Shown: positions 34,712 through 42,850 of the stretch, one piece after another
Numbering within the stretch: the stretch's first letter is position 1
How the letters are laid out: each line of letters opens with the position of its first letter
DNA from: Bradyrhizobium algeriense
Lineage (GTDB): Bacteria; Pseudomonadota; Alphaproteobacteria; Rhizobiales; Xanthobacteraceae
Reading direction: 5' to 3'
NCBI RefSeq assembly: GCF_036924595.1
Contig: NZ_JAZHRV010000001.1
Coordinates: forward strand, 2,418,001 to 2,482,000
Length of the DNA: 64,000 nucleotides
The notes under the pieces: model-generated
What the model was told of the DNA's origin: nothing
Seen by the model: only the letters and a program-made list of their open reading frames with translations
The model's database searches: none
Made by a program: the position numbers and the translations under genes

Positions 34712-35812
34712 ATGCGCCAGTTCGTATTGCCGGATCTGGGAGAGGGCCTCGAAGAGGCGGAGATCGTGAACTGGCACGTCAATGAAGGCGATCACGTCGT
34801 CACCGATCAGCCGCTGGTTTCCGTCGAGACTGACAAAGCCGTCGTCGAGGTGCCGTCACCGTCAAGCGGACGTATCCTGCACCTGTTTGGCGCCAAGGGA
34901 GATGTGGTGAAAGTAGGCGTACCGCTGGTCGAGTTTGCCGAAGGCCCCGAGCAAGACACCGGTACAATTGTCGGCGAACTCGGTACCAGCGAGCCGCCGC
35001 CGGTGGCAGCAACACTTCCCGGGCCCGCAGCCGGACAGAAAGCCCAGGTGTTTCCGGCGGTGCGCGCGCTCGCACGCAAGCTCGACGTCGATCTCGAGCT
35101 CGTCGAAGCTACGGGACCCGGCGGCTTCATCACGCGTGCGGATGTGGAACGAGCTGCCAAGACCTTGTCGCATACCGGACCCGCCGAGCCGCTGCGCGGT
35201 TTGCGGCGCGCGATGGCCCAACGCATGACGGCGTCTCATGCCGAGATCGTCCCCGCCAGCGTCACCGATGACGCCGATATCGACGACTGGCGAAAGGGCG
35301 AGGACGCGACCATCCGCCTGGTGCGCGCGATCGCTGCCGCCTGCAAGGCGGAGCCTGCACTCAATGCCTGGTACAATGCCGGCGCGGGAGAACGGCGTCT
35401 GATCGGACGCGTCGACCTCGGCATCGCCGTTGATACCGGGGGCGGCCTGATCGTTCCGGTCTTGCGCAATGTCGCAGAGCGGGACGCATCGGATTTGCGA
35501 GCCGGGCTCGATCGGATGCGGGCTGACGCGCTCGCGCGCTCGATACCTCCGGGCGAGCTGCGTGGCGCGACTATTACGCTGTCGAACTTCGGCATGATCG
35601 GAGGCCGGTTCGCCAACCTGATCGTCGTGCCGCCGCAAGTGGCGATCATAGGCGCCGGCCGGATTGCCCAAAGGGTGGTTGCACATTTGGGCCAGCCAGC
35701 CGTCAGGCGCGTGCTGCCGTTGTCGCTCACCTTCGACCATCGCGTCGTGACGGGCGGCGAAGCCGCGCGCTTCCTGGTAGCGCTCAAATCGGATCTTGAG
35801 CAGGTTTCGTAA
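34712..35812 (+). CDS. Dihydrolipoamide acyltransferase E2 component
   Basis: 366 residues: one lipoyl domain (1-78, lipoyl Lys in E-T-D-K-A-V-V-E), a peripheral-subunit-binding domain (about 120-155, F-P-A-V-R-A-L-A-R-K-L then G-P-G-G-F-I-T-R-A-D-V) and the catalytic acyltransferase domain (about 165-366). The C-terminal active-site motif reads D-H-R-V-V-T-G-G where the textbook motif is D-H-R-x-x-D-G; the His is kept but the Asp is replaced by Thr. No E3 (lipoamide dehydrogenase) gene follows, so E3 must come from elsewhere. It begins 19 bp after E1 beta. Confidence 0.93.
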   Translation: MRQFVLPDLGEGLEEAEIVNWHVNEGDHVVTDQPLVSVETDKAVVEVPSPSSGRILHLFGAKGDVVKVGVPLVEFAEGPEQDTGTIVGELGTSEPPPVAATLPGPAAGQKAQVFPAVRALARKLDVDLELVEATGPGGFITRADVERAAKTLSHTGPAEPLRGLRRAMAQRMTASHAEIVPASVTDDADIDDWRKGEDATIRLVRAIAAACKAEPALNAWYNAGAGERRLIGRVDLGIAVDTGGGLIVPVLRNVAERDASDLRAGLDRMRADALARSIPPGELRGATITLSNFGMIGGRFANLIVVPPQVAIIGAGRIAQRVVAHLGQPAVRRVLPLSLTFDHRVVTGGEAARFLVALKSDLEQVS

Positions 35813-35836
35813 GATAGCCGTGCGGAGGGCATCCAT

Positions 35837-37354
35837 ATGAAACTCTTGGCCGACGTTGATTCAATTCTCCAGGGCGTGGGCGTTTACCGCGACCGGTATC
35901 GGGGCGGTGAACGCCTGGTGCGATCGCCGTTGACCGGCGAGACCATTGCCCAGGTCGAGGACGCGAACCCGGATAGCGTCACCGAAGCAATCGGGCAGTC
36001 GGAAAAAGCGTTCCTCGCGTGGCGGTCGCTTCCGGCGCCCCGACGTGGCGAGTTCGTCCGGGTTCTCGGCGAGGAGTTGCGCGCGGCCAAGACCGAGCTC
36101 GGCCGCCTCGTCACCATCGAAACCGGGAAAATCCTGTCCGAGGGGCACGGCGAGGTCCAGGAGATGATCGACATCTGCGACTTTGCGGTCGGTCTCTCTC
36201 GTCAGCTCTATGGCCTCACCATCGCCAGCGAACGTCCTCACCATCGGATGATGGAGCAATGGCATCCGCTCGGACCGGTGGGAATCATCACCGCATTCAA
36301 TTTTCCCGTTGCGGTTTGGTCGTGGAACGCCGCCCTTGCGCTGGTGTGTGGCGACCCGGTGATCTGGAAGCCGTCGGAGAAGACTCCGCTGACGGCACTC
36401 GCGGTGGAGGCGCTGGTCCGGCGTGCTGTGGAGAGGTTCGGCGGCGCACCGGCGGGCCTGTCGACGGTGCTGATCGGGGGACGGGAGATCGGAGAGATGC
36501 TGGTCGATGATCCGAGAGTGCCGCTGGTCTCGGCGACCGGCTCCACCGCCATGGGCCAGATCGTGGGTCGCCGGCTGGCGCGGCGCTTTGCGCGAGCCAT
36601 CCTGGAGTTGGGCGGCAACAACGCTTCGATCGTGTGTCCGTCGGCTGATCTAGACCTTGCGCTTCGGGCGATTGCCTTCGCTGCGGTTGGCACGGCAGGC
36701 CAGCGCTGCACGTCGTTGCGCCGGCTGTTCGTGCATCGTGATACTTATGATGCGCTCGTCGACAGATTGAAACAGGTCTATGCCACGGTGCAGATCGGCA
36801 ACCCGCTTACGAGTAGCACTGTTCTCGTTGGCCCGCTGATCGACGGAGTAGCCTTTCATCGAATGCAGGAAGTCCTGGCAGAGGCTCGAAAGCTTGGCGG
36901 ACAGGTTGTTGGCGGCGACCGTTTCGAGACGGCGCCATATCCCGCCGCCCATTATGTCAGGCCCGCGCTGGTTGAGATGCCAGGACAGATCGGTCCGGTA
37001 CTGCAGGAAACTTTCGCGCCGATCCTCTACGTCATGAAGTATTCCGACTTTGACGAAGCCCTGGCGCTGCATAATGCAGTGCGGCAAGGCCTTTCCTCGT
37101 CAATTTTTTCGACCGACGTGCATGAGATCGAGAAATTCCTCTCCGTGGCAGGTTCGGATTGCGGCATCGCAAACGTCAATATTGGACCGTCGGGCGCGGA
37201 GATAGGGGGCGCATTTGGCGGCGAGAAGGAAACCGGCGGCGGACGCGAAGCCGGCTCCGACGCGTGGAAGGCGTACATGCGCCGGGTCACCAGCACCATC
37301 AATTTCGGCAAAGATCTTCCGCTCGCCCAAGGCGTCAAGTTTGAAGTTGGCTGA
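35837..37354 (+). CDS. ALDH7-type aldehyde dehydrogenase (alpha-aminoadipic semialdehyde dehydrogenase-like)
   Basis: 505 residues. NAD(P)-dependent oxidation of a semialdehyde to an acid. The features are those of ALDH7/antiquitin and bacterial piperideine-6-carboxylate dehydrogenase: W-H-P-L-G-P-V-G-I-I-T-A-F-N-F-P, E-L-G-G-N-N-A-S-I-V with the family Asn pair, and the catalytic C291 in A-G-Q-R-C-T-S-L-R-R. G-G-A-F-G-G-E-K-E-T-G-G-G-R-E-A-G-S near the C-terminus is also ALDH7-like. It follows E2 by 24 bp. An alpha-aminoadipate role fits the family but is not proved by context. Confidence 0.88.
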   Translation: MKLLADVDSILQGVGVYRDRYRGGERLVRSPLTGETIAQVEDANPDSVTEAIGQSEKAFLAWRSLPAPRRGEFVRVLGEELRAAKTELGRLVTIETGKILSEGHGEVQEMIDICDFAVGLSRQLYGLTIASERPHHRMMEQWHPLGPVGIITAFNFPVAVWSWNAALALVCGDPVIWKPSEKTPLTALAVEALVRRAVERFGGAPAGLSTVLIGGREIGEMLVDDPRVPLVSATGSTAMGQIVGRRLARRFARAILELGGNNASIVCPSADLDLALRAIAFAAVGTAGQRCTSLRRLFVHRDTYDALVDRLKQVYATVQIGNPLTSSTVLVGPLIDGVAFHRMQEVLAEARKLGGQVVGGDRFETAPYPAAHYVRPALVEMPGQIGPVLQETFAPILYVMKYSDFDEALALHNAVRQGLSSSIFSTDVHEIEKFLSVAGSDCGIANVNIGPSGAEIGGAFGGEKETGGGREAGSDAWKAYMRRVTSTINFGKDLPLAQGVKFEVG

Positions 37355-37469
37355 GATCCAGCCCGGCATGGTTGCGGGCTTGAGCGAGGGATGCTGCGGG
37401 CCGCTAATCCCGGGCATATTGAGGTTCGATGAGGATACCCCATATCATTTTGATAAGGGAGTCCTTGCT

Positions 37470-38879
37470 GTGCAGACCGTACGGGCGACTCTTGTTGCGG
37501 CCGCTGCAGCGGCAGCTCTGGTTATTTCTCCTCTTGCCGCTTCAGCAGAGGAGAACAAGAGCAGGCTTGCGCTGACCATCTCGGTCGACGGAGCGATCGG
37601 GCCGGCAACGGCCCGTTACGTGAAGGAGGCCCTGACCAAGGCAAAAGAACGACACGCCGAGGTCGTCGTTCTGCGCATGAATACGCCGGGCGGTCTCGCA
37701 ACCAGCATGCGCGAGATTATCGCAGACGTGCTGGCGTCGCGCGTTCCCGTCGTCGGTTACGTCGCGCCCTCCGGAGCCCATGCGGCCAGCGCCGGAACCT
37801 ATATCCTCTACGCCACGCATATCGCGGCCATGGCGCCGGGCACCAATCTCGGAGCGGCGACGCCGGTGCAGATTGGCGGCCCGCTGCCGGGTCTGCCGGA
37901 CGCTACCCCTGACAAGAGCGACAAGGACAAGAAGAACGGCAGCGACCAGAAGCCGAAGACGAAGGACGCCATGACGGCGAAGGCAACGAACGACGCCGTC
38001 GCCTTGATCCGCAGTCTTGCCGAACTGCGCGGCCGCAATGCCGATTGGGGTGAGAAGGCAGTGCGGGAGGCCGAAAGCCTTTCCGCCAACGCTGCCTTGC
38101 AGGCCAAAGTCATCGATCTCGTCGCACGCGACCAGGCCGAACTGCTCAGGCAAATCGATGGTCGCGTAGTCGAGGTTACGGGTGGCGAGACGCGGCATCT
38201 GGCAACCAGGGAGGCCGCGCATGAAGCAATCGATCCCGGGTGGATCTCACGATTCCTCGCGGTCATCACCAATCCTAACGTTGCGCTGATTTTGCTCCTG
38301 GTCGGCGTCTACGGTCTGATTTTCGAATTCACTTCACCCGGCGCAGTCGCCCCCGGGGTTGTAGGCACGATCTGCCTGCTGCTTGGCCTCTATGCCCTCA
38401 ACCTGCTCCCGATCAACTACGCCGGCCTCGCCTTGATGGTGCTCGGGATCGTGCTTCTGACCATCGAAGTCTTCAACCCGACCGTGGTTGTCGGCCTCGG
38501 CGGCGTCATCGCCTTTGTGCTCGGGGCGATCATGCTCTTCGACGTCGAAGCGCCGGGCTACCGGCTATCATGGCCGGTTGTCGGCATCACGGCGGCAATG
38601 TTTATTGGTCTTGTTCTCGTCGTACTCAGATCGCTCCAGCGCGCCGGCAAGGGTCCGGTACCGGTCGGTGCACAAGCCATGCGTGGCCTATCTGCCCAGG
38701 TCATAGACTGGTCCGAGAACGAGGGCCACGTCTTCGCGCAAGGTGAACGCTGGCAAGCGCGCGGCGCTGAGACCTTCAAGCCGGGAGAGGTAGTCGAGGT
38801 GGCCAACATCATAGATTTGACGCTGGTGGTACGGCGCCGACCGGCGCTGACCGGCAAGGAGGTACGTCATGATGCTTGA
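37470..38879 (+). CDS. NfeD-family membrane serine protease (ClpP-like plus NfeD domain)
   Basis: 469 residues: signal peptide (1-27), ClpP/SppA-like protease domain (about 30-235), four to five membrane helices (about 258-400) and a C-terminal NfeD OB-fold domain (about 410-465). [12 protein letters not shown] carries the nucleophile Ser (the one in A-A-S-A-G), with a catalytic Lys expected downstream in the S/K dyad; K in the low-complexity K-D-K-K-N-G insert region is one candidate. GTG 37470 is chosen because GGGAG lies 8 nt upstream and it begins the signal peptide. It overlaps the slipin gene by 11 bp, the usual NfeD-stomatin partnership. Confidence 0.9.
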   Translation: MQTVRATLVAAAAAAALVISPLAASAEENKSRLALTISVDGAIGPATARYVKEALTKAKERHAEVVVLRMNTPGGLATSMREIIADVLASRVPVVGYVAPSGAHAASAGTYILYATHIAAMAPGTNLGAATPVQIGGPLPGLPDATPDKSDKDKKNGSDQKPKTKDAMTAKATNDAVALIRSLAELRGRNADWGEKAVREAESLSANAALQAKVIDLVARDQAELLRQIDGRVVEVTGGETRHLATREAAHEAIDPGWISRFLAVITNPNVALILLLVGVYGLIFEFTSPGAVAPGVVGTICLLLGLYALNLLPINYAGLALMVLGIVLLTIEVFNPTVVVGLGGVIAFVLGAIMLFDVEAPGYRLSWPVVGITAAMFIGLVLVVLRSLQRAGKGPVPVGAQAMRGLSAQVIDWSENEGHVFAQGERWQARGAETFKPGEVVEVANIIDLTLVVRRRPALTGKEVRHDA

Positions 38880-39633
38880 ATATCTGACCTATGCATCGTT
38901 TGCGGTGATCGTAATCCTATTTCTAGCCTCGGCCATTCGTATCCTGCGGGAATACGAGCGCGGCGTCGTGTTCACGCTCGGCCGCTTCACCGGCGTGAAG
39001 GGCCCGGGCCTCATCATCCTGATCCCGGTTGTGCAGCAGATGGTGAAGGCCGATCTCAGGGTGATGGTGCAGGTCGTGCCGCCGCAGGACGTGATTTCGC
39101 GCGACAACGTTTCGGTCAAGGTCAATGCCGTTCTCTACTTCCGCATCATCGATCCCGAGCGGGCGATCATCAAGGTCGGCGATTACATGGCCGCGACCAG
39201 CCAGCTGGCGCAGACCACGCTGCGTTCGGTGCTCGGCAAGCACGAGCTGGATGAGATGCTTGCCGAACGGGACCGGCTTAATGCCGATGTCCAGGAAATC
39301 CTCGATCAGCAGACCGACGTCTGGGGCATCAAGGTCACCACCGTCGAGATCAAGGATATCGATCTCAATGAAACCATGGTGCGCGCGATTGCCAAGCAGG
39401 CCGAGGCGGAGCGCTTGCGGCGCGCCAAAGTGATCAATGCGATGGGCGAGCAGCAAGCCGCCGAGAAGCTCGTCGAGGCCGGCCGAACGCTTGCGCGGGA
39501 GCCGCAGGCGATGCAGTTGCGCTACTTCGCGGCGCTGCACGACATTGCCGGCGAGCGATCATCGACCGTGGTCTTTCCGCTGCCGATGGATTTGCTCGGC
39601 CATCTGCCCGGGCGGCGGAACGAAGCAACGTGA
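38869..39633 (+). CDS. Slipin family protein (SPFH/band 7)
   Basis: 254 residues with a short N-terminal membrane segment (about 6-22) and an SPFH domain ([10 protein letters not shown] at about 36-45 to [11 protein letters not shown]). It matches the stomatin-like partner of the membrane protease NfeD and ends with a C-terminal hydrophobic tail ([11 protein letters not shown]). SPFH oligomers organise membrane microdomains and present substrates to NfeD. The ATG overlaps nfeD by 11 bp, so translation is coupled. Confidence 0.93.
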   Translation: MMLEYLTYASFAVIVILFLASAIRILREYERGVVFTLGRFTGVKGPGLIILIPVVQQMVKADLRVMVQVVPPQDVISRDNVSVKVNAVLYFRIIDPERAIIKVGDYMAATSQLAQTTLRSVLGKHELDEMLAERDRLNADVQEILDQQTDVWGIKVTTVEIKDIDLNETMVRAIAKQAEAERLRRAKVINAMGEQQAAEKLVEAGRTLAREPQAMQLRYFAALHDIAGERSSTVVFPLPMDLLGHLPGRRNEAT

Positions 39634-39762
39634 GCTTGCTCGTTGCCGGCGGCAAGCCAATCGCGCGATGCCGCCCGAAGGGGCAATAGCGCTGATCTAT
39701 CGATGCAGCCGGATAATCGACCAGAAAGTTCGGCTGAATTTCGACAACCAGGGAGAGCCACG

Positions 39763-40056
39763 ATGGCAACTTACGTCGTGCTTGGCAACTTCACCGACCA
39801 GGGAATCCGCGCCGCCAAGGACTCGCCGAAGCGGGCAGAGGCTTTCAAAAAAATGGCCGAGACCTTCGGGATCACCGTAAAGGAGTTGTTCTGGACGCAG
39901 GGACGATATGATGTTGTGACAGTCCTCGAAGCGCCGGATGAATTTTCCGCCATGACGCTTAGCTTGAGTCTTGGCGCCCTGGGCAATGTTCGCACCGAGT
40001 CGTTGCGTGCCTTCTCGGCGGCGGACATGACCAAGGTTGTCGACAAGATGCTCTGA
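39763..40056 (+). CDS. GYD-domain protein
   Basis: 97 residues. The GYD family name comes from a Gly-Tyr/Arg-Tyr-Asp motif, seen here as Q-G-R-Y-D-V-V. T-D-Q-G-I-R-A-A-K-D-S-P-K-R and S-L-G-A-L-G-N-V-R-T-E-S-L-R-A-F are further family blocks. The fold is a ferredoxin-like dimer; the role is unknown. A GGGAGAG ribosome binding site precedes the ATG. It lies between slipin and ridA on the same strand, 130 bp after slipin. Confidence 0.87.
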   Translation: MATYVVLGNFTDQGIRAAKDSPKRAEAFKKMAETFGITVKELFWTQGRYDVVTVLEAPDEFSAMTLSLSLGALGNVRTESLRAFSAADMTKVVDKML

Positions 40057-40199
40057 CGGCGGCTCCGCAGTTCATCCCTTCAAGCCGCCGCCTGGTCGTC
40101 CGGCACTGCGTGCTGAGCACCCTTGCGCGGATCAGTCTGGTCGAGCGCGCCGGACCCGGATACGCTTCGGCCCAACCATGCACGTCGGGAAGCACAAAC

Positions 40200-40601
40200 A
40201 TGAGCAAGCTCGAACATCTTCGGCCAAGCGGCCTTCACCACAATCCGGCTTACTCCCACGTCGTCGTGGCGTCAGGGGCGCGCACGATCTATATCGCGGG
40301 ACAGGTGGCCACCGACGACGAGGGACGGGTCGTCGGCGAAGGTGATCTGGCCGCACAGACGACGCAAGTGATGCACAATATCGGTTTGGCGCTGAAAGCC
40401 GCCGGTGCGGGTTATGCCGATATCGTGAAGATCACTACTTTCGTCGTCGGTTACAAGCCGGAACTCCGTCCCATCATCGGCAAGGCGCGCTCAGCGTTCT
40501 TTGAAGGCATGGAGCCGCCGGCGAGCACGCTTGTCGGTGTAACGGCGCTTGCGGCCCCTGAATGGCTGATCGAGATTGAGGCCGTGGCCGTCGTCAGTTG
40601 A
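40200..40601 (+). CDS. RidA family protein, short form
   Basis: 133 residues of the RidA/Rid family (imine/enamine deaminases or related). I-Y-I-A-G-Q-V-A-T-D, A-L-K-A-A-G-A-G-Y-A-D-I-V-K-I-T-T and P-A-S-T-L-V-G-V-T-A-L-A are present. The canonical RidA catalytic Arg (R-x-x-V-x-V-x-x-L) is not there: the position before V-G-V reads S-T-L, so it belongs to a Rid subgroup without the Arg and may have a different activity. It ends the module and converges with dinB. Confidence 0.88.
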   Translation: MSKLEHLRPSGLHHNPAYSHVVVASGARTIYIAGQVATDDEGRVVGEGDLAAQTTQVMHNIGLALKAAGAGYADIVKITTFVVGYKPELRPIIGKARSAFFEGMEPPASTLVGVTALAAPEWLIEIEAVAVVS

Positions 40602-40633
40602 TCACTCCGTCATGGCGGGGAGAGGTCGGTGCG

Positions 40634-41941
40634 CTACTCTTCCTCCTCGTCGTCCTCCTTCGCCGGCCCTTTATACGCGATGCCCCTGATGACAGCGGCA
40701 TTGCCGAACTTCTTGCGCAAATCATCCATCGCGCGCTCGGCATGGGCCGAGCGGCGGTCGAGCATGTCGGTGTCGTCGGCCTGCGATCCCTCGCGCAGCG
40801 CGCTGACGCCGGTGCCGATCAGGCGGAAGGCGGTGCCGTCGATCTCTTTCGCCAGCATTTCGCGCGACACCGCAAAAATCTTCGCGGCGAACTGCGTCGG
40901 TGCGTGAATCGATTGCGAGCGGGTGCGCTGCCTGAAATCAGCGGTCTTCAGCTTCAAGGTGATGGTGAGGCCCGACAGATCGCTGCTCTTCAGCCGCGAC
41001 GACACCTTTTCGGACAGCCGCCACAGCACTTTTTCCAGCGTTGCAAAATCCTTGATGTCGTTCTCGAACGTGGTCTCGTTGGAAATCGTCTTGGCGCCGC
41101 GGTCCGCCACCACGCTGCGGTCGTCGATGCCGCGCGCCAGCCGCCACAGCCTGCGGCCTTCGCCGCCGAACTGCTTCATCAGCTCGACCTCGTCGGCGCG
41201 CTGCAGGTCCGCAATGGTGCGAAAGCCCCGCTGCACCAGCTTCTCCTGGGTCGCGGGGCCGACGCCATAGATGAAGCCGACCGGCTTGTCCGCCAGCATT
41301 TCGCGCGCCTCGATCTGGTCGAGGGCGGCAAAGCCGCGCGGCTTGTCGAGATCGGAGGCGATCTTGGCCAAAAACTTGTTGCAGGACAGGCCGACGGACA
41401 CCGTGATCCCGATGTCGCGCTCGACGTCGCGGGCAAAGCGCGCCAGCACTTTTGCCGGAATCATGCCGTGAACGCGCTGGGTGCCGGAAAGATCGAGAAA
41501 CGCCTCGTCGATCGACAGCGGTTCCACCAGCGGCGTCAGCGTCTGCATGGCGTGGCGCACCTCGCGGCCGACGCGGACGTATTTCGCCATATCGGGCGGG
41601 ATTACGGCAGCCTGGGGGCACAGCGCCAGGGCCTTGAACATCGGCATCGCCGAGCGCACGCCATAGGTCCGCGAGACATAGCAGGCGGCCGACACCACGC
41701 CGCGCTTGCCGCCGCCGATGATCACGGGCTTGTCGGCAAGCTCCGGATTGTCGCGCTTCTCGACGGTAGCGTAGAACGCGTCGCAATCGATATGCGCCAG
41801 CGTCAGCGAGGGCAGGGCATGGTGGCGGACGAGGCGGGGGGAACCGCATTCGCCGCACCGCCTGGCCTTGATATCGAGGTCGCCGAGGCAATCCCGGCAG
41901 AACGCGCGCGGACCATCCAGGGCTGGCGCGGGCGCGCTCAC
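40634..41941 (-). CDS. dinB: DNA polymerase IV
   Basis: 435-residue Y-family translesion polymerase. It has an N-terminal Cys-rich extension (C-R-D-C and C-G-E-C, four Cys at about 15-35) not found in E. coli DinB. The palm motif I-D-C-D-A-F-Y-A, S-I-D-E-A-F-L-D with catalytic Asp/Glu, and G-L-S-C-N-K-F-L-A-K-I-A-S follow. The C-terminus ends in an acidic run D-D-E-E-E-E rather than a recognisable clamp-binding motif. The start overlaps the DUF3572 gene by 4 bp. Confidence 0.94.
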   Translation of the reverse strand: MSAPAPALDGPRAFCRDCLGDLDIKARRCGECGSPRLVRHHALPSLTLAHIDCDAFYATVEKRDNPELADKPVIIGGGKRGVVSAACYVSRTYGVRSAMPMFKALALCPQAAVIPPDMAKYVRVGREVRHAMQTLTPLVEPLSIDEAFLDLSGTQRVHGMIPAKVLARFARDVERDIGITVSVGLSCNKFLAKIASDLDKPRGFAALDQIEAREMLADKPVGFIYGVGPATQEKLVQRGFRTIADLQRADEVELMKQFGGEGRRLWRLARGIDDRSVVADRGAKTISNETTFENDIKDFATLEKVLWRLSEKVSSRLKSSDLSGLTITLKLKTADFRQRTRSQSIHAPTQFAAKIFAVSREMLAKEIDGTAFRLIGTGVSALREGSQADDTDMLDRRSAHAERAMDDLRKKFGNAAVIRGIAYKGPAKEDDEEEE

Positions 41942-42237
41942 GGCACGTCGCGCTCCCAGTGCGGGTCGCCGAGCACCTGGCGGGCGGCGGCGATATTGGT
42001 CGGGTGCAGTTGCGAGGCGCTCGCAAACGCGTTCACGGTTGCATCGTCCCGCATCACAAAATCCAGCACCGAGGCCAGAAATTGCGGGTCGGCAGCAGCT
42101 GTGCGCAGCGTCTCCGGACCGATGCCGCTTTCGGCTAGGAAAAGGCCTAGCCTTTCGGGATCGCCAGCAATAAAACTCAGCGCCTGAACTGCAACGATTT
42201 CAGCCACTTCGCGAGGGTTGTGAACAGGCTTTTTCAA
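41938..42237 (-). CDS. DUF3572 family protein
   Basis: 99 residues matching DUF3572, a small helical family of alphaproteobacteria of unknown function. A-L-S-F-I-A-G-D-P-E-R-L and F-L-A-S-V-L-D-F-V-M-R-D-D are the clearest blocks. Its ATGA overlap with dinB means translational coupling. It is divergent from divK with a 229-bp gap, in which no further gene and no LexA-type GTTC-N7-GTTC site was seen. Confidence 0.86.
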   Translation of the reverse strand: MKKPVHNPREVAEIVAVQALSFIAGDPERLGLFLAESGIGPETLRTAAADPQFLASVLDFVMRDDATVNAFASASQLHPTNIAAARQVLGDPHWERDVP

Positions 42238-42466
42238 CAGATGGGTTTGCCTTTCCGTTAACTTATGGTGTCTAGTTTGGAACCATCATGCCCGAGTCTG
42301 CGCAGTGTGTTCAAGCAAGTGGAAACCACACCGCAAAAGTAGGGCATCGATTTAACGGCTTAGAGCGAAATCTGACGCTAGTTGAATTCACTTTTCGACA
42401 GCCCGGCGGCAGTACAGGATCGTACTGAAAGGCCGGACCTGTTTCCTGGGACGAGGGGAGGACGGG

Positions 42467-42832
42467 ATGGCAAAAACCGTCCTGATCGTGGAGGATAACG
42501 AGCTCAACATGAAGCTCTTTCGCGACCTGTTGGAAGCGCACGGCTATCAGACTTCGGGCACCAGCAACGGTTTCGAGGCGCTCGATCTCGTCCGCAAGCT
42601 GCGCCCCGACCTGATCCTGATGGATATCCAGCTCCCCCAAGTGTCCGGCCTCGAAGTGACGCGCTGGATCAAGGACGATCCGGAGTTGCGCGCCATTCCG
42701 GTGGTTGCCGTCACGGCATTCGCGATGAAGGGCGACGAAGAGCGCATCCGCGAGGGCGGCTGCGAGGCGTATTTGTCCAAGCCAATTTCCGTCGGCAAGT
42801 TTATCGAAACCGTGCGGCGTTTTATCGGGTAG
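42467..42832 (+). CDS. divK: Cell-cycle response regulator DivK
   Basis: Single-domain receiver of 121 residues that controls the DivJ/PleC/CckA network and so CtrA activity in alphaproteobacteria. Phospho-acceptor D53 in L-I-L-M-D-I-Q-L-P, acidic pair E9-D10, Thr in A-V-T-A-F-A-M-K, Lys in Y-L-S-K-P-I. The protein is close to Caulobacter DivK throughout ([16 protein letters not shown]). A GGGGAGGA ribosome binding site precedes the start. pleD follows after 18 bp, the standard divK-pleD operon. Confidence 0.95.
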   Translation: MAKTVLIVEDNELNMKLFRDLLEAHGYQTSGTSNGFEALDLVRKLRPDLILMDIQLPQVSGLEVTRWIKDDPELRAIPVVAVTAFAMKGDEERIREGGCEAYLSKPISVGKFIETVRRFIG

Positions 42833-42850
42833 GGGTAGGAGTGAGTTTCG

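Noticed and set aside
40598..42187. Long open frame on the plus strand opposite dinB/DUF3572 (529 codons)
   Set aside because: It is antisense to a clear DNA polymerase IV with all catalytic motifs; in GC-rich DNA such frames stay open by codon bias, and the translation (rich in R, H, Q, A) has no protein-like pattern.
42238..42466. LexA or CtrA sites upstream of dinB/DUF3572 and divK
   Set aside because: GTTAAC-like and TTAAC fragments occur, but no full TTAA-N7-TTAA or GTTC-N7-GTTC site.
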